NCBI GenBank assembly: GCA_021307315.1
Contig: JAJSPD010000004.1
Span: 1,116,001-1,180,000, forward strand
Length of the DNA stretch: 64,000 nt
Origin: Bisporella sp. PMI_857
Lineage: Eukaryota; Ascomycota; Leotiomycetes; Helotiales; Helotiaceae
Reading direction: 5' to 3'
In this document: positions 24,635 through 37,731 of the stretch, piece after piece
Numbering within the stretch: position 1 is the stretch's first letter
How the letters are laid out: every line of letters begins with the position of its first letter
The notes under the pieces: model-generated
Told to the model about the DNA's origin: nothing
What the model saw: the letters and a program-made list of their open reading frames with translations, nothing else
Database searches by the model: none
Translations under genes and position numbers: made by a program

Positions 24635-25663
24635 CTACTTGAAGAGGTCATATACATCCTTATTGGTAACCTCAACTATAGCAGGCCCAGCTGCGATCCC
24701 CTTATCGGTTAGCTTGCACTTGCATCCCGTCAAACACCACATATCTTTGCCCATTGATCCCCTGTGGAACCGTAACCAAGTACCTGTCCTCCCCGGCCTT
24801 CGCAAGCTTGGTTGCCTTAACATAGATCGGTCCCGCAACAGTCAAGAAAGTAGCGTAAACTTTTCCTCTAATATCTGCCAGAATTTGGAGGATGATCTTT
24901 TCACCACTTCGGATACAGCCGACAGCATCGAAGCGGAGGGGAGGGAAGGGCTTCAGTTTCAGTTGCGGCCTGTACTTGTTACCTCTGGGACAGCTGACGA
25001 TGAAGGATGCGGCGAGTGTGAAGACCTCGTTAAAGGTCAGGGGGTTATCGAATGGTAGGGGGAATGGGAGCTAGCATTAGGCGGCGCGGATGTACGATAA
25101 GTGGCGGGCCTCTACGGTCAAAATTGAGCCGGTGTATGTTAGGTGGTCTTTGCTGGAGATGAACTTGGCTGCTCCGAGGCTAGTACAATTAGCACTGAAT
25201 GGTTTGGTAGACTACTACTTGTATACTTACTAAGCGCTAGTTCCGGCACCTTCCTAGAACCACAACTTATGTTAGTCGTGTTGACCTGTGGTCAGAGAAC
25301 AGGATACAGGAGGTCTGGACATATAAGGACAACGGCAAGAGCAATAAAGGAAGCTGCATCCTTGGAGGGAAAGTAGTATGCACACTCCTTCACTGTTTTC
25401 TTGCCGAAAGCACCCTCGAGGAAGCCGACATGAGTTTGCTCATCGAACGCAACCTCGCGCAAGTTGCCGTAAAAGGAGCCTCTGTCATAGACGTTGATTC
25501 CTTTGAATGATCCCCTGGTATAGTTAGCTAATCCTTGGTGGTAAAATACATTCTCGAGGTGTTCGAGCGTGAGCGCATAGTTGAGGATCTTTACTACAAT
25601 AAAGTTAGTTCTGGTCATATGACCATGTACGAAATAACGATTGTGTATTGTCATCGATACCAT
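24635..25663 (-). pseudogene. Broken Rds1-type ferritin-like protein gene
   Basis: Reading the minus strand, ILNYALTLEHLE, EVAFDEQTHVGFLEGAF and ECAYYFPSKD match the ferritin-like (DUF4499/Rds1) family, whose S. pombe member rds1 is a stress- and nutrient-regulated gene. After an intron with donor GTAAGT near 25229 come LGAAKFISSKDHLTYTGS, VEARHLSYIRAA, then PFDNPLTFNEVFTLAASF and a C-terminal beta-rich region. The frame is closed by TAA (25077-25079) and TAG (25071-25073). One extra base near 24730-24735 shifts the frame just before LTGCKCKLTDKG. The N-terminal part of the family is not seen upstream of 25663. It is therefore a decayed copy. Sequencing error would not explain all lesions. 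Confidence 0.72.
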
Positions 25664-28600
25664 AATCTCTCCGTGTGGTTAGATTAGCTGATACGCTCGA
25701 TGCGATCAACAGGGCAGTAATAGAGAGTGAATAGGTTCATTTTAATGACCAGATGTAAAAAGTACCCCCAAAATTCGAGGCGTAAAAAGCGTTACGAAGC
25801 TGAATGAGATGTTTAAACATGCACAACATAGGTCAAAAGGCTTCGGACATGAAGGAAAGAAACATATATGCTAAAATAATATCGAGAAAAATTGCCATAC
25901 TCTCGGATAGGCAATATTCCGGTCATTCCAGTGCCAGGAAGCTAGAAGAGGTTGCATGTCTCGTCTCGTGGAATGGAGTTTGTAGAGTATTGTGTAACAT
26001 TGTCTCCATGTGGGTGACTTCCTAGCTCTATGTTCTGGCTATCTATCATCAGGGACACACTTGCGGCCTTCGGTGATGTAGCTGCATGCAAGGAGTTCAA
26101 AACACCCCAGAAATACGTGGTGATGCTATGTGATTGTGCTGTAGGAAGGCAGTTCATCCACATCATGGACACTGAAGCCCGATTTGGATTGATGTAATAT
26201 TATTATTCACACAAACGTAAATACAGAGATGAAAATCGTGATAAGGCAAGATACCATTATAATAAGCATGACGTGATGTCGCGAGTTGTGGTGTATCAGA
26301 TCGACCGATCCTGGGGTGGCCTAGTGGCCTAGTGGCCGTCGAGACTTGGGGCGGAATGCTATACTTTCTGTATCAATGCTGTACGGCCCGAGCTTCAAAA
26401 AGGAACACAGCCTTCCATATAAAGGAGTGGCTGAATACCAAAAAGGAAGAAAAAAAACTCCTATGCAACTTAATGGCGATGTTATGTCCATCGGACATCT
26501 GCTGTATGATGTCCAACTCGATCTCGAAACCGATATAAAAGCATACAGCTCCGCCTCAGGGCGACTGTGATATGACTGTGGTAAGATCAACTACTGCATG
26601 TGGGCAATACCATCCATGTATACAGCATTGTTGCGGCTGGCGAGCTGGAATGATACCAGCGTACACTTGGAAGGATGTGCTGACCTCAGATCCAGACCAC
26701 GATCGTTACAAGATCACCAACAATGTTGCCATAAAGCCGGTATTCTATATTCGGTAACAATGGGTGACATGTTGAGTCTCTTTAATAGAATACAGGTAAT
26801 CTATAACCCAGGACCTACCATATGATCAAGTCTGGGTCGGAATAACTCTTTGGTACAAGGCACCTTGAAGTAGTATTGTACAGCCCGAAACATCAAAGTC
26901 TGGCCAATATTACGTAAGCTTCCCCTGGTTACAAACTACTAAGCGACCGGCGCTTGGACGCAGCTTGGCGGCTACGCTACAGCTTTGCCGCGTTAGAGGC
27001 AACATCTCCCTCCATCTACACCTTGATGCGACTCTAACGTACCTTTTCCTTCCCACCACCAACACTATGCCTTGAATATGACCATAATACTATGCTATGC
27101 GGTATTCTCTACAGTCTACTTGCCCCTGCGCTCTTCAGGGTCTCGCCTCTTCGTAAGGAGATAAGGGAGGAAGCGTCTCTGGACTTCTTCGTACTCAACG
27201 GAACAAGTTGCACGGGAGCCCATACCTGAAACTTCACCTAATATTTATTGGCATCAGAATGTATATCACCGAGATTATAGTCAGAAAGCTCGGGTATTGA
27301 AGTTGTGGAGCCGCAGCAACGAGAGTATCATTTCAGAACTTGCCATTGCGTACCCGTTCAGAACTAGACTATCTCAGCTGAGCAGGGCTTAGAGTAGGTC
27401 GATCTGATCCCTTAGCAACCGGAATCCGCTTAATCGTATACCCGTGAAGCCTACCTTATCAAATCACCTGGCTTGAACCTCATATCGTATATAGGGCTGA
27501 ATGAACGTGTGGCTGGGGGTCGTCAGCACTAGAGTACGGTGCCGTCCACACGTCGGTGTATGTAGTAGATAGCGGCTCCCTCACTTGGCATCATCCTCTA
27601 TCGTTGTCATTTTTCATCCTCCTCACTCTTGGGTTTCATAATACTTCATATCTAGTGCCTTTGAAGAAGCTTCAGCCTCACGTTCTGCATGAGGCCCACA
27701 GAAGGAGTCACTCTGATCAACCAGTGAGATCATCCAGCGTTCATGTTTCTACTTCCCAAGATACGGGTAGCTACCAGCTTTCATCCATAACCCTAGAACA
27801 TCTCTGCTTCTGTTTCCTGGAATAATCCCAAATGGAATGGAACCCCTAATTTCTTGTCCAAACCACCACGATATATTGCTTTCTAGGGGGACCGGGGCTC
27901 TCTCAACTCTCTCTTTGCCAACATGTATAAAATGGCCGTCATTTTTGATCAATTTTTTTGTACGCACTGTAAATGCGAGCCATAATTTGGAAGGTGCCCC
28001 CCAATTTGTTCAATGCGGTCAGGCTTTTTCTAGTGAATAAAGGTGTTTTCTGATCGCCCATGTATGGGTACATATCCCGCATGTGAATTATTTCAAACCC
28101 TTGCTACTTACAAAGATGTTCCCGTTATAAAGTTCCATGGATAATTGCCACTAGACTATTAGCAATCAAGGGCTGAGATCTCAATCACTCTGTAAGATAT
28201 TAGCACGTGGATCTGAGCCTCTAGCTTTGGTAACGCTCACTGGGCTGACGGAAATAAGGCATCAAGTTCTCAAGAGCAGTGCCTCTTCATCTTTTGCACT
28301 GTTCCTTCACCGATATATCTACTCACTTGGACTCTCTAAGCACGGCGCTGAAGTTATGATGACGTTACTGCGCCGCTACAGGTGAAATGTATAGGTCAAT
28401 TAATGATGGTGATTGGATCGCACTTAAGCTTGCTTTCCAGTCCATTATTACAAAGTTGTATTTTCAGTCTCCAGGGTCGTTTCATGCTTTGTGAACGGCG
28501 AGATGGTCCAATTTGGCAACATGGTGTTCTCTGCTACATATATTATCCTACCTCAAAGATGGCTAGACATCTGGTACTGTAGCCCCATGCATTCAAAACA

Positions 28601-28766
28601 CCGCCGTTCTGCGAGATCTTTCAGAATTAAGCCCTCATATCGCCCACACAGATTTGGATCCATAGCTTCACACGACCTTGATTAAGTCAGAAGCGATCAA
28701 GGCTCGACTAGAGTACACTTCTGGGCAGAGACATATAGAGGCGCATCACGGCAACAATCGCAGGAA
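25664..28766. other. 3.1 kb gene-poor region
   Basis: Several open frames up to about 90 residues exist on both strands, but none has a recognisable domain, a credible exon structure or codon bias that I can defend. GGCCTAGT is directly repeated near 26313-26332. The region may hold old remnants of genes. Confidence 0.4.
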
Positions 28767-29503
28767 ATGTCGTCTTCCAAGAGTTCCAATTCAAGACGTG
28801 GTGGCCAGAGTTCTAGTTCAAGAGGCTCGCGGCGAACCCAAGTGAGTGAGGGCTTACTATTTATATCCCATCCTTTCCTCCCCCCTTAAATTTATTTATT
28901 CTTCTTCATCTCTATTCATTCCCAGCTATACTTTTCACTGACGTCCTTAAGCAGAGTACGGCTCAATTGATCGAGTCCTTGAATACCCACAGAGTTAATA
29001 CTCTCACCGAACTCTGCCGCATCGAGCGCGTGGCAGCTTCAGCCTCGGAAGAAGACCAAATCGCTTTTCAAGGGCCGATGACTCAAGCCTGGACCTACTA
29101 TGTTACTTCCAACAATTTACTCACCGAACTGCGTGGACTGACAAGAAACTATCCTTTCAGCAGCGCTGCTTTGGATGATTCCAAATGGCGAGTGAGCAAC
29201 GATCCACAAAGTAATCGCAGCTGGAACTATGCATGGCTGGTTCTTACTAAGCTGCGCGACGAGTAAGTGCATCTATCCTCGGCGCCCCAAAATAACCACA
29301 GAGAAGACGACTGATGAGCTACTAGTTCAATGATTGCAGCCTATGCTGCTAGCGAGGCTGAGAAACCGGATATGTGGGGAGGTCGAGTGCCGGAGGCAGA
29401 TGAGGCTCGGCAACTTGCAGATTGTTTTGCCTGGGAATGGAATCAAGCACTTGAACAGCTGCTGCGGCACTGGGAGACGCCTCCAACGACTACCGGATAC
29501 TAA
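28767..29503 (+). CDS. Hypothetical protein, Ser/Arg-rich start
   Basis: Not recognised. Three exons fit by phase: 28767-28841, 28955-29262 and 29326-29503, for 186 residues. Donors are GTGAGT and GTAAGT, with acceptors GCAG and CTAG. The first 25 residues are Ser/Arg/Gly-rich and look disordered (KSSNSRRGGQSSSSRGSRR). The rest is probably helical: ELCRIERVAASASEEDQ, TQAWTYYVTSNNLL, SWNYAWLVLTKLRDE and a C-terminal part with ADCFAWEWNQALEQLLRHW. There is no signal peptide or membrane segment. Good splice sites and unbroken frame over three exons argue for a real gene. It stands alone in gene-poor DNA. Confidence 0.6.
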
Positions 29504-30928
29504 TATCACCAAGAGGGAATGTGCGAAATTTACCAGCTTATCAAATTCATCATACATTCTCTTTTTTGCATGTTGAAAGCACATTGCCATTGGTCGGGTT
29601 AGCGGGTTAGGTCTTATTTTAGATGCATAGCGAAGGATATATATTGGAATACCAACGGGCTAGGACGAGGTTTATATTGCATATATGTCGGAGTTTTTAG
29701 ATTTAGAATGCTATCGCTACTTCTTATTGTGTTTCCTCCTGTCAGCTGGCCTGACAATAAATATATTTCAAAGGGTGGAAAGCACAGGGTGCAAGCCTCG
29801 AGGAAATTTCCATACTCAATTATGTGGAGATGATACTAGATTGTAGATGTACACCTCGAAGTATCATCTACCTATGTCAAGAAAAGAATATTAACATGCT
29901 TTAACAAGGCGATAAGCTCTTTCTAATACCTAAAAGCCATATTTCCTTCTCGCATTTCACATTTCACAATCATATATGATTCTACCATCAAATGAGCACA
30001 GCTCCCCAAGTTCTGATATTGTGAGGCTCAAGGGGGATTAGTTAGTCTAGGAAACTAGTTGGCAAATCCAAGACACGTAATTAATAGTTATCTCGAATAT
30101 GTTGCTGCACTTTTCAAACAGATATCATCTGTTTCATACCTCTGAATCCGGGGATGGTCAGAACTGGCCAGACGCCTATGTGATCCTCAAGAACACCGTG
30201 AAGTACATCTGGCTAAAAATATAAATGCAGTCGAAGACTCCCTCATAGTGCCAGAGAAGCTCGGTCACGGGACGGAATGAAGCTTTATTCAACAGGGAGG
30301 AACATCAGCACCCAAAGAAATGTAGAGGAAGCAGCCATTGGTTCAAGATATGATTCTTCCCTTCTGGGCTCTCCCGAAACTCTCACTGCCAGCCGAGCTC
30401 ATCGCCCTCGGATTGCTAATACCACAAGAAGAGGGAGTCTAAATATTACTCTCCTGATAAGCCGCACGGTCGGAGGTGTCTATGATCTTCAAGTAGCTGT
30501 ACTTTAAGGATGGTTAAAGTGCTGTAACTTCTGGCAGCATACGGAGCACAAAATATAATACACAAGAAGAAACTACCATATGTAGCTTCCGTTAAGGCAT
30601 GCACGAAGAACGCACTTCGAGCTGAATAGGGGATACTCGAGCTCCGCAAAGTTGTGCACTAAATGAGTAACTGATTGATACCATTATCTAGCGGAGGTTC
30701 CGAGGACTTTATCATTAACCCTTCCATGAGAAACGCGTAGATTATAAACTTAGGATGATCAAATTCGATCCGTGGAATAGACTGCCAGCAAGCAGTATTA
30801 CTAGAACACTGTATCTGTGATGTATCTCTCATATAGCAATTCTGTTTATAATTTACATTTATTACATTTGAAACTCCGGTCCCCGATCCCTAAACTCCCA
30901 AATATCCTAGTTATGCTTCGTTGATACT
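29504..30928. other. 1.4 kb region between hypothetical gene and GH3 gene
   Basis: AT-rich DNA that should contain the 3' ends of two converging genes. Short open frames (for instance 30277-30507) show no recognisable protein. Confidence 0.45.
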
Positions 30929-33841
30929 TCAATACCAACCAGTAAGGCGTAAGTCCCTTGAAGATGCTCCCACTCTAATCGTGATCTTGCCCTCGCTAGG
31001 CATCACCCAATTCTGCTGAACCACATCCCAGTAACTCAAATCTCTCCTTGTTAGGTTGAAGTGCACAGTTTCTATTGCACCTTTCTCCAAATACACCTTC
31101 TCGAATCCCCTGAGAACTTGTCTTGGAAAGTCAACCTTTGTTGCTTCTCCTCCAATATCCGGATAGCTGACATATAGTTGCGCTACTTCCTTGCCAGCTA
31201 CTTTCCCGCTATTTGTGATCTGAACGGAGACTTTTGCGTATACATTCCACAAGTCGGGATTTCCTCCTTCGCCACCACCTGCTTGGGACAGAGGTTGCTC
31301 GATATCGTAGCCTTCTGGATATGGGTACTTGCCTTCCTTGATATCTTCCACCTTGTCAATATAAGGATAGATGAACTTGCTCAACCTCTTGAAGCCATAG
31401 GGAAGAACAGCCACAGAAGGATCAGGTATGACATTTGCGAATTTAGGAGGCACAAGCAAATCTGGCCGTGGTGCTGGTAAAGGAGACTTTGGAAGCACGG
31501 TCTCAATGACGATATTGGAGTACTCAAAAGTAGTATACGAAAGACCAAAACCGAAGGGGAAGGTTGGTTCTACACCAAACTTATCGAAGTGTCGATAATC
31601 GATGTAGAGTCCTTCTGAGAAGTTCTGTTGTGGAATGACTTCTTTGGCGTAATACATTATCTTTGCTCCAGGTCCATAATCGTCCAAAGACTTACCAACT
31701 GTATATGGCAGCTTACCGCTTGGGTTGACGTTCCCAAGGAGGATGTCGGTGATCGCGTTCCCGCTTTCTTGACCTGGGAGATTGGCTAGAAGAACTGCTT
31801 TAACTCCTGGAAGATGGATGAATTTCTCGAGTATCACTGGCCCGACAGAGTGAATAACGACAATAGTGCTGCCTGCTCCCCCGCCACAGCCCTCGGCGAC
31901 TTGTTGAATAAGCCTGTCGCCACCTTTCTGCAAGAACAGATCGTTGCGATCTCCATTTATTCCATTCCATGCTTTATAACCTTCTCCAGAATCTGCGTTT
32001 GCAAACACAATACAGACATCCTGATCCTTAAGTAAGGCCGGCGCCTTCTGAAACGGGGGGGTATTTGATGGGAATTCTGTGACATAAACCTTGTCCTTAT
32101 TGAAGGCTTTCTTGAGCGCTTCTATTGGAGTAACTAAATAAGGAAACTCTACGGCACCAGATCCCCATCCAGAACCAAGTGTGCCTTGATTACAACCGCG
32201 GTCTGGGCACGCATTTCGGCCGTCACCTTCTCCAGCGTCTTCTCCGAAGATACCAACTCGAAAGACCAGTTCATGTTTCTGATCAGCTGGCCAGCCATCT
32301 TTGCTCAGTGGCAAGAAGTTGGCCTCGTTCTTGACGAGCACAGTGCCTTCCGTCGCTACCTGGCGAGAAATAATCGAGTGAGCAGAGTCTCCAGATCCTT
32401 GGACGTTGATGAACTTATTCACAACCACACTAGTCTTATCATCCTCGCTTCCAACATTTATGAAACCCATTTCGTCGTCCGTCCAGGATGAAAAGTTTGG
32501 ACCTTTTCTGTCGAACTTGGATTCGTCATCTTGTCCAAGTTGGTACCAAGACGCAACAACACGGGTGACCATATCGTTTAGTCTCGATACTGGCAGGGAG
32601 CCATTCAATATAGATTTTGTGAGCTCAGACCCCCAAAGAGACTTGCCATTAGCCCATGTCAAACCGTCTCCAGGCATGGACATATCTAAACCAGCTAATG
32701 CACTCGCGACTCCTGATCGCTGAGCGAGCCAATCTGACTGGACAAAGCCCTGAAATCCCCACTCGTCCTTCAAGATTCCGTTCAGCAATTTCGAATTTCC
32801 ACATGAATAAGAGTTATTGAGCATCTGATAGCTGCACATAACGCTCGCAACACCAGCTTTTACGGAGTCCTGGAATGGCCATCCATACATCTCATGTAGA
32901 GTCCTATCGTCCATATTGGTTGACATAGCATTTGGTAAGCCCCATTCCCAGCTCTGCCTGAAGTGCTCTTGTTCATTGCCAATAAAATGCTTTATGGTCG
33001 CGATTACCCCCTCTTCTTGTATGCCTTTGATGGTCTGAGCTGCTGCCACACCTTGAAGGTAGGGGTCGGTTCCAAAACCTTCCCAGTTGCGACCGCCAGC
33101 AGGCATCCGTCCCAATGGTCCAACACATGGTCCTAGCTGAATGTTTATGCCCTTCAGTCTTGCCTCTTCTCCATGGGCCTTGCCACGCTTATACATTAAC
33201 TCCTTATTCCAGGTAGCTCCGACAGTGATTCCTGCTGGAAACGCAGTCGCGTTGTCTGCAAACCGCAGACCAAGTGGTCCATCTTGCAATGCCAAGCCAG
33301 GAAACCCAACTTGCAATGCTGGTCCCGTATTGCCGACCGCTAAACCCATTTGCCATCCAGTTCCAGTAGTGATATTGACCTTCTCGACCAAAGTCATTTC
33401 CTTGACTAACTTTTCAGCCTTTTTGTAACTTTCCTGCCACCGTGACACAGTACCACCTGGTGGGGTCGGATACCATGGCGGAGAATGTCCGTCTACAGGT
33501 GCCTTCTTCACTAACCAAAATCCACCTCCCGCAATTATACTCCAGAATATGATCAGTACACCAAGGGTTATAAGCAGACATTTTGACCTGCGGGCGAATA
33601 CGCGGCGGATGTTTTCAAGACGGGCATGAGAGAATGCAGCAACTGGGGCCTTCGATCTATAGGTGACTGGAGTGGAAGATATTTCGGCAGCAAGATACTC
33701 GGTCGCATCTAGATCATCATCATCGCTTGAGGATCGATAGGCATCTTCGAGGGACTTTCGAAGCGGTATGCTGTCTCCTTGAGAATAGGAGCGAAGTAGA
33801 CCCTCACGGGACCTTGAGATGGTGCGGTCAGATCTATGCAT
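30929..33841 (-). CDS. Membrane-anchored GH3 beta-glucosidase
   Basis: Intronless, 970 residues. A Ser-rich cytosolic head (residues 1-87) is followed by one hydrophobic anchor at about 88-111, making a type II membrane protein. The glycoside hydrolase family 3 catalytic domain starts near 133. KHFIGNEQE (about 284-292) and GFVQSDWLAQRSG, with the nucleophile Asp at about 370, are typical of fungal beta-glucosidases. The C-terminal (alpha/beta) sandwich has NLPGQESGNAITDILLG and NPSGKLPYTV, followed by FGFGLSYTTF and a fibronectin III-like domain. Family members cleave beta-linked glucose from cellobiose or other beta-glucans. The anchor suggests action at the cell surface or in the secretory pathway rather than release to the medium. 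Transcribed away from the GH16 gene. Confidence 0.92.
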   Translation of the reverse strand: MHRSDRTISRSREGLLRSYSQGDSIPLRKSLEDAYRSSSDDDDLDATEYLAAEISSTPVTYRSKAPVAAFSHARLENIRRVFARRSKCLLITLGVLIIFWSIIAGGGFWLVKKAPVDGHSPPWYPTPPGGTVSRWQESYKKAEKLVKEMTLVEKVNITTGTGWQMGLAVGNTGPALQVGFPGLALQDGPLGLRFADNATAFPAGITVGATWNKELMYKRGKAHGEEARLKGINIQLGPCVGPLGRMPAGGRNWEGFGTDPYLQGVAAAQTIKGIQEEGVIATIKHFIGNEQEHFRQSWEWGLPNAMSTNMDDRTLHEMYGWPFQDSVKAGVASVMCSYQMLNNSYSCGNSKLLNGILKDEWGFQGFVQSDWLAQRSGVASALAGLDMSMPGDGLTWANGKSLWGSELTKSILNGSLPVSRLNDMVTRVVASWYQLGQDDESKFDRKGPNFSSWTDDEMGFINVGSEDDKTSVVVNKFINVQGSGDSAHSIISRQVATEGTVLVKNEANFLPLSKDGWPADQKHELVFRVGIFGEDAGEGDGRNACPDRGCNQGTLGSGWGSGAVEFPYLVTPIEALKKAFNKDKVYVTEFPSNTPPFQKAPALLKDQDVCIVFANADSGEGYKAWNGINGDRNDLFLQKGGDRLIQQVAEGCGGGAGSTIVVIHSVGPVILEKFIHLPGVKAVLLANLPGQESGNAITDILLGNVNPSGKLPYTVGKSLDDYGPGAKIMYYAKEVIPQQNFSEGLYIDYRHFDKFGVEPTFPFGFGLSYTTFEYSNIVIETVLPKSPLPAPRPDLLVPPKFANVIPDPSVAVLPYGFKRLSKFIYPYIDKVEDIKEGKYPYPEGYDIEQPLSQAGGGEGGNPDLWNVYAKVSVQITNSGKVAGKEVAQLYVSYPDIGGEATKVDFPRQVLRGFEKVYLEKGAIETVHFNLTRRDLSYWDVVQQNWVMPSEGKITIRVGASSRDLRLTGWY

Positions 33842-36800
33842 CAGGAAGAATCCATATATATTATATGAAGAAGTTCTTGAGGGTCACATACTGATTTGCT
33901 TCTCGATCCATTATGCTGACAGCTGAACGATGGCTCAGAAGATGTGTTATGGGAAGTAGATGATGAGAACTTTCACCATTAACAGCCTAGCTTTCTGCTA
34001 TCGTTGTGATCCAAATCATGTACCAAGCATACCGAGAAGAGCAGAGCGACGGCTACGAGTCCTTCATGTACAGCTTGTGACTCGGAGTTGTCGAATTTCT
34101 TGGGATTATTATTCCACGGGGTTGGAAGCTTGAGTGGGTCTGACGCAGGCCTCGCTTCGGGAGCTTAAAAAGGTGGGGATAACCCTTTTTAGTTATCGAT
34201 CTTCGATTCTACATGGCCTGCTACGCTTCAGGATCGACCTCGAATAGCAAGGATCAACTCTTAATACTTCCGAAGTGACATTAACTGCGCACTGAAGTAA
34301 ATCACGTTTCCTGGGAAACCAGATTAACCAGTTTAGTGTCTATTCGTTCCAGTATCACGCTCTATCTCTATGATGGTGAGACGAGTCTTTCCTTTGGCGT
34401 TTATGTGAAAATACTATTTTATTAATGCGCTCAGCTTCTTCCAAGCTAGTGCTGAGGGACCATATAGTGAATATTAAGTAGCAAAAATCTGTTACGAACA
34501 ACCGTCTAAGTAAGCAAGTTGTCGTAGCGCGCTCGTATTCGTTGGATGGAGTTCCTAGTGAGGATAGAAGTTCCATTTATGCCAGAATCCAAAAATCCTA
34601 TCAAGAATGAGAGCTATGCCTGAATAGAGAACAGAGTCCCAAGATTGACTATAAGAGGAAGCACTGTAAGGTGGTTTTAGATAGCCTAGATCTGTAGAAA
34701 GTGTAAAGTTAAGACATGGTACACATCTGTGCGGGCCATTTTTCACTATAGTATGGCATATCTGGTATACTGGTGATTTTGGACGGTATAATTTCAAAGC
34801 TCTCGCTCTCTATATGACGTGCTTTTAGACGAGTTGATGTTGTTGTGTCTTATCTTGTACTGGTTTGCAAAGCAAAATGTAGGAAACTAGAAGAAAGATG
34901 GGAAGGCTAGCCTCATAATCAAAAGAATCTCCGGAGCGTCTAGTAGCTATAAGCATCATTCAAAAAATATTGTAGCATTGCATATATGATCTCTCACAGC
35001 TCTTGCCATATGGATCCAAGCCGTACAAACCCACTGGATCCAAGGACTGGAAAGTAGACGTGTGAAGACACATACAGAGAAGTAGTCGCACAGGTGGAAA
35101 TAAAGGCATGCAGTACGTTTTCACTGGATACTTGCGGTTATTAGCCAATGATTGAAGGCAGCTTGGCAGCAGAGACGACATCTCTACCTAGGAATAAATT
35201 TCACCACGGGAGTGAAGTAAAATACAGTACGTAAACAAGAGTGCGATGACAATGTTCGCGTGCGAATCATGACAGTCTCCAGGTCGAGTTCGCGTCCCAA
35301 GTCGTTCCCCGCAAAATTAATATATTATTGATTGATCATAATGTAGGGAGTATAAGCCACATGAAAAGCCTGACCGACCGTTGAAGCAGGCGTGTGTCGA
35401 GCTTCCTATGTGGGATCTCTAGATTTTCCGATCAACTAAGGAATTACCAGTTCGGCACGATTGCCGAACACCAACGCACTTGACAGATGTGAGCACCTTG
35501 CACTTGCATTTATTTCAATGCCTCAATCCATCGCTCGCGTATTGCAACTGGACGTTGTTTCCTGCAAGTTAGCAAAAGTCTCAAACTTTGCACCTATAGA
35601 TCCGATGAGATTGACTTTTCACAGATAATTGGATGAGCGCCGAACCGTTAGGCCTGTGGCGACTTTGGTGTTCGTGTTTCTATGAATAGACATCCTCAAA
35701 CAATTGGATAAGATCACTCAACCAACAGGTTTTGACAATCAAGCTTGCACCCCACTTGAAACTTGAGTCAACCAAACGGCACAACTGGTGGGCGACACCA
35801 TTTGTACACTTGATAACGTGTGCCAATGACCACGAATCAATGTAGAAATAGGGCAAATCACTTGATCTTGCAATCGCGTATCGTAAAAAATATCCATGAC
35901 GTCGATCAGTAACAGAAGGGCATTGACTATCCGACAACGAAAATGAACCTTTCGCAGGAAATAATAGAGAGACGGTTTGTTTTAGCGCAGAGATTAGTTG
36001 TAGTGGTGGAGAGGCTGGATTGGCGTGCAAACAAATAATATGAGTTGGGAAGCTTTGAGATTCTCCGCTTCATCATGAAGTCTGCACATCGGAAATGATA
36101 GCAACGTAACATGGCTGTGAACTCATCACCAAATCCGATCGCCTTGGAACGAAGTAATAGTGCTTCTCGCTTCAGCCAGAGTATTTATCGCCACTGCGGC
36201 TCCTGCTATGATAGCCCATGCTTGAATGCTGGCTCCGCAGAAGGCCCAAAAGTACATGTGGAGTTTCCAACCGTGTGGTCAGATGAAGCTATTGATACTA
36301 GCAGAAAGCCACTTGCCCCCCGATAGTTTCTCTCCAAACGACATCGTTCAGCTGTCGAGGGTCCGACGCAAAATGAGCGTTTAAACTTCAGTTCAGCAGC
36401 CTTTTGGGATGTACTATGTAAGTTGATTGATTTTTGCTTGTTCGTATATGCTAGCTCTAGCGCCGCTGGAAATACGGTGGCCGTTCATGGCGGACCTTGT
36501 TCCTGGCTAGAAGGGAAGCTGGGAGGAACTGCAGTATTTTTAGCGAATGCTAAGAGAAGATCGTTCTGACGTTTTCGCTTGTTAATTGTTGAAGACAAAG
36601 AGGATGAAGATCATCAGGCGGGCTGTGGACACCGTTAATTCGAGATTTGCATCCAGTCTTTAAGAATTAGATCAGTCAGCCCCCGCTCCGATCTAGATTA
36701 TCATCATCATCATCATCCTCCTCCTCCTCCTCCTCCTCCTCATCCTCATCATACAGTAGTAACTTTGCTTAATTTGCCCATTTTTCAATAGATCCGACCA

Positions 36801-37731
36801 GCATGGGTCAAAATGAACGAATGATCCTTTTACCGTAATTTAATATATTATTGAGATTTGGGCGCGTCTCGACAAGGTCCAATAAGTGGCCTAAGAGTGT
36901 GGGGGCCTAGGCACATCTACAATGCCACAGGCGCTCCATTATTTGTTTAGCCCATTGACCTGGAAAGTAAGGTGGGAATTGCCTGCATTAGTTCCAGGGG
37001 TATAAAACGCTCCTAGCGCTATCGCCAGGCCCCTGTGAACAAGGTTTAATTCGTATTGACACTGTGGATCATATCGACATCATCGTAGCACCAACAACCC
37101 CCCTGTCTAAGAATTTCAGCAACTTCTTCCCAGTAATCCACGGCATGGGAGCTGCAGATATGCAAGTCCAGTGCAGGCTTTTACAACATTGCCTCAAAAC
37201 CTTAAGCCGCCATATCGTTAAATCGAACCTATCTTGGCCTCAATATTTTGAACGAACCTGGGCATGAACCATCGGGATAAATCAAGCTGAATGCGCTGTT
37301 TGATCCGCTTCTTATCCGTGGTCCAGTCCGTGCCAAGTCTCAACTTCCGTCCAGACAAAGTAATTTTGGTCACTCCTCGCGCACACTACACCAGCCGCCG
37401 TCGCCCGTCCCTCTCAGCGTGTTGAAGCTGTTGTACGCTACGCAAGAAGATTCCACCGTACAGCCTCTAGCTACGGGCCTCGAATCTCCCAATCCCACTC
37501 GTTGACAGGCTCGTCGCAGCCCCTAGATGTCCACTACTTCTTGAGAGACCAGTCACTGTTTCTCCCACCAGCTGTCTCTTTCCCCCTTCGACTTCCTCAC
37601 ACATCAACAGCCACACTCGTTTTGCAATTTGTTGCTGACAAGTCGACTCTTGCCTGGGAAACTATCCTATAGCAATTAATATCTAATACTGCTTCGCTGT
37701 CGGCGTCCATCGCTCATTGAGGAACACTAGC
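33842..37731. promoter_or_regulatory. 3.9 kb divergent region, GH3 / GH16
   Basis: The region lies between two divergent start codons. It has no supported gene. It contains the TCA/CTC repeat at 36701-36752 and, just before the GH16 gene, a C/T-rich 5' leader-like stretch (about 37380-37640). Open frames at 35680-36030 (minus) and 37064-37267 (plus) were not convincing. Confidence 0.45.
36701..36752. repeat. (TCA)n-(CTC)n microsatellite
   Basis: TCA units followed directly by CTC units and a short return to TCA, 52 bases in all, in intergenic DNA about 1 kb before the GH16 start codon. Confidence 0.9.

Noticed and set aside
35680..36030. 116-codon minus-strand frame
   Set aside because: It looks partly protein-like but has no recognisable motif or supporting exon; kept out for lack of evidence.
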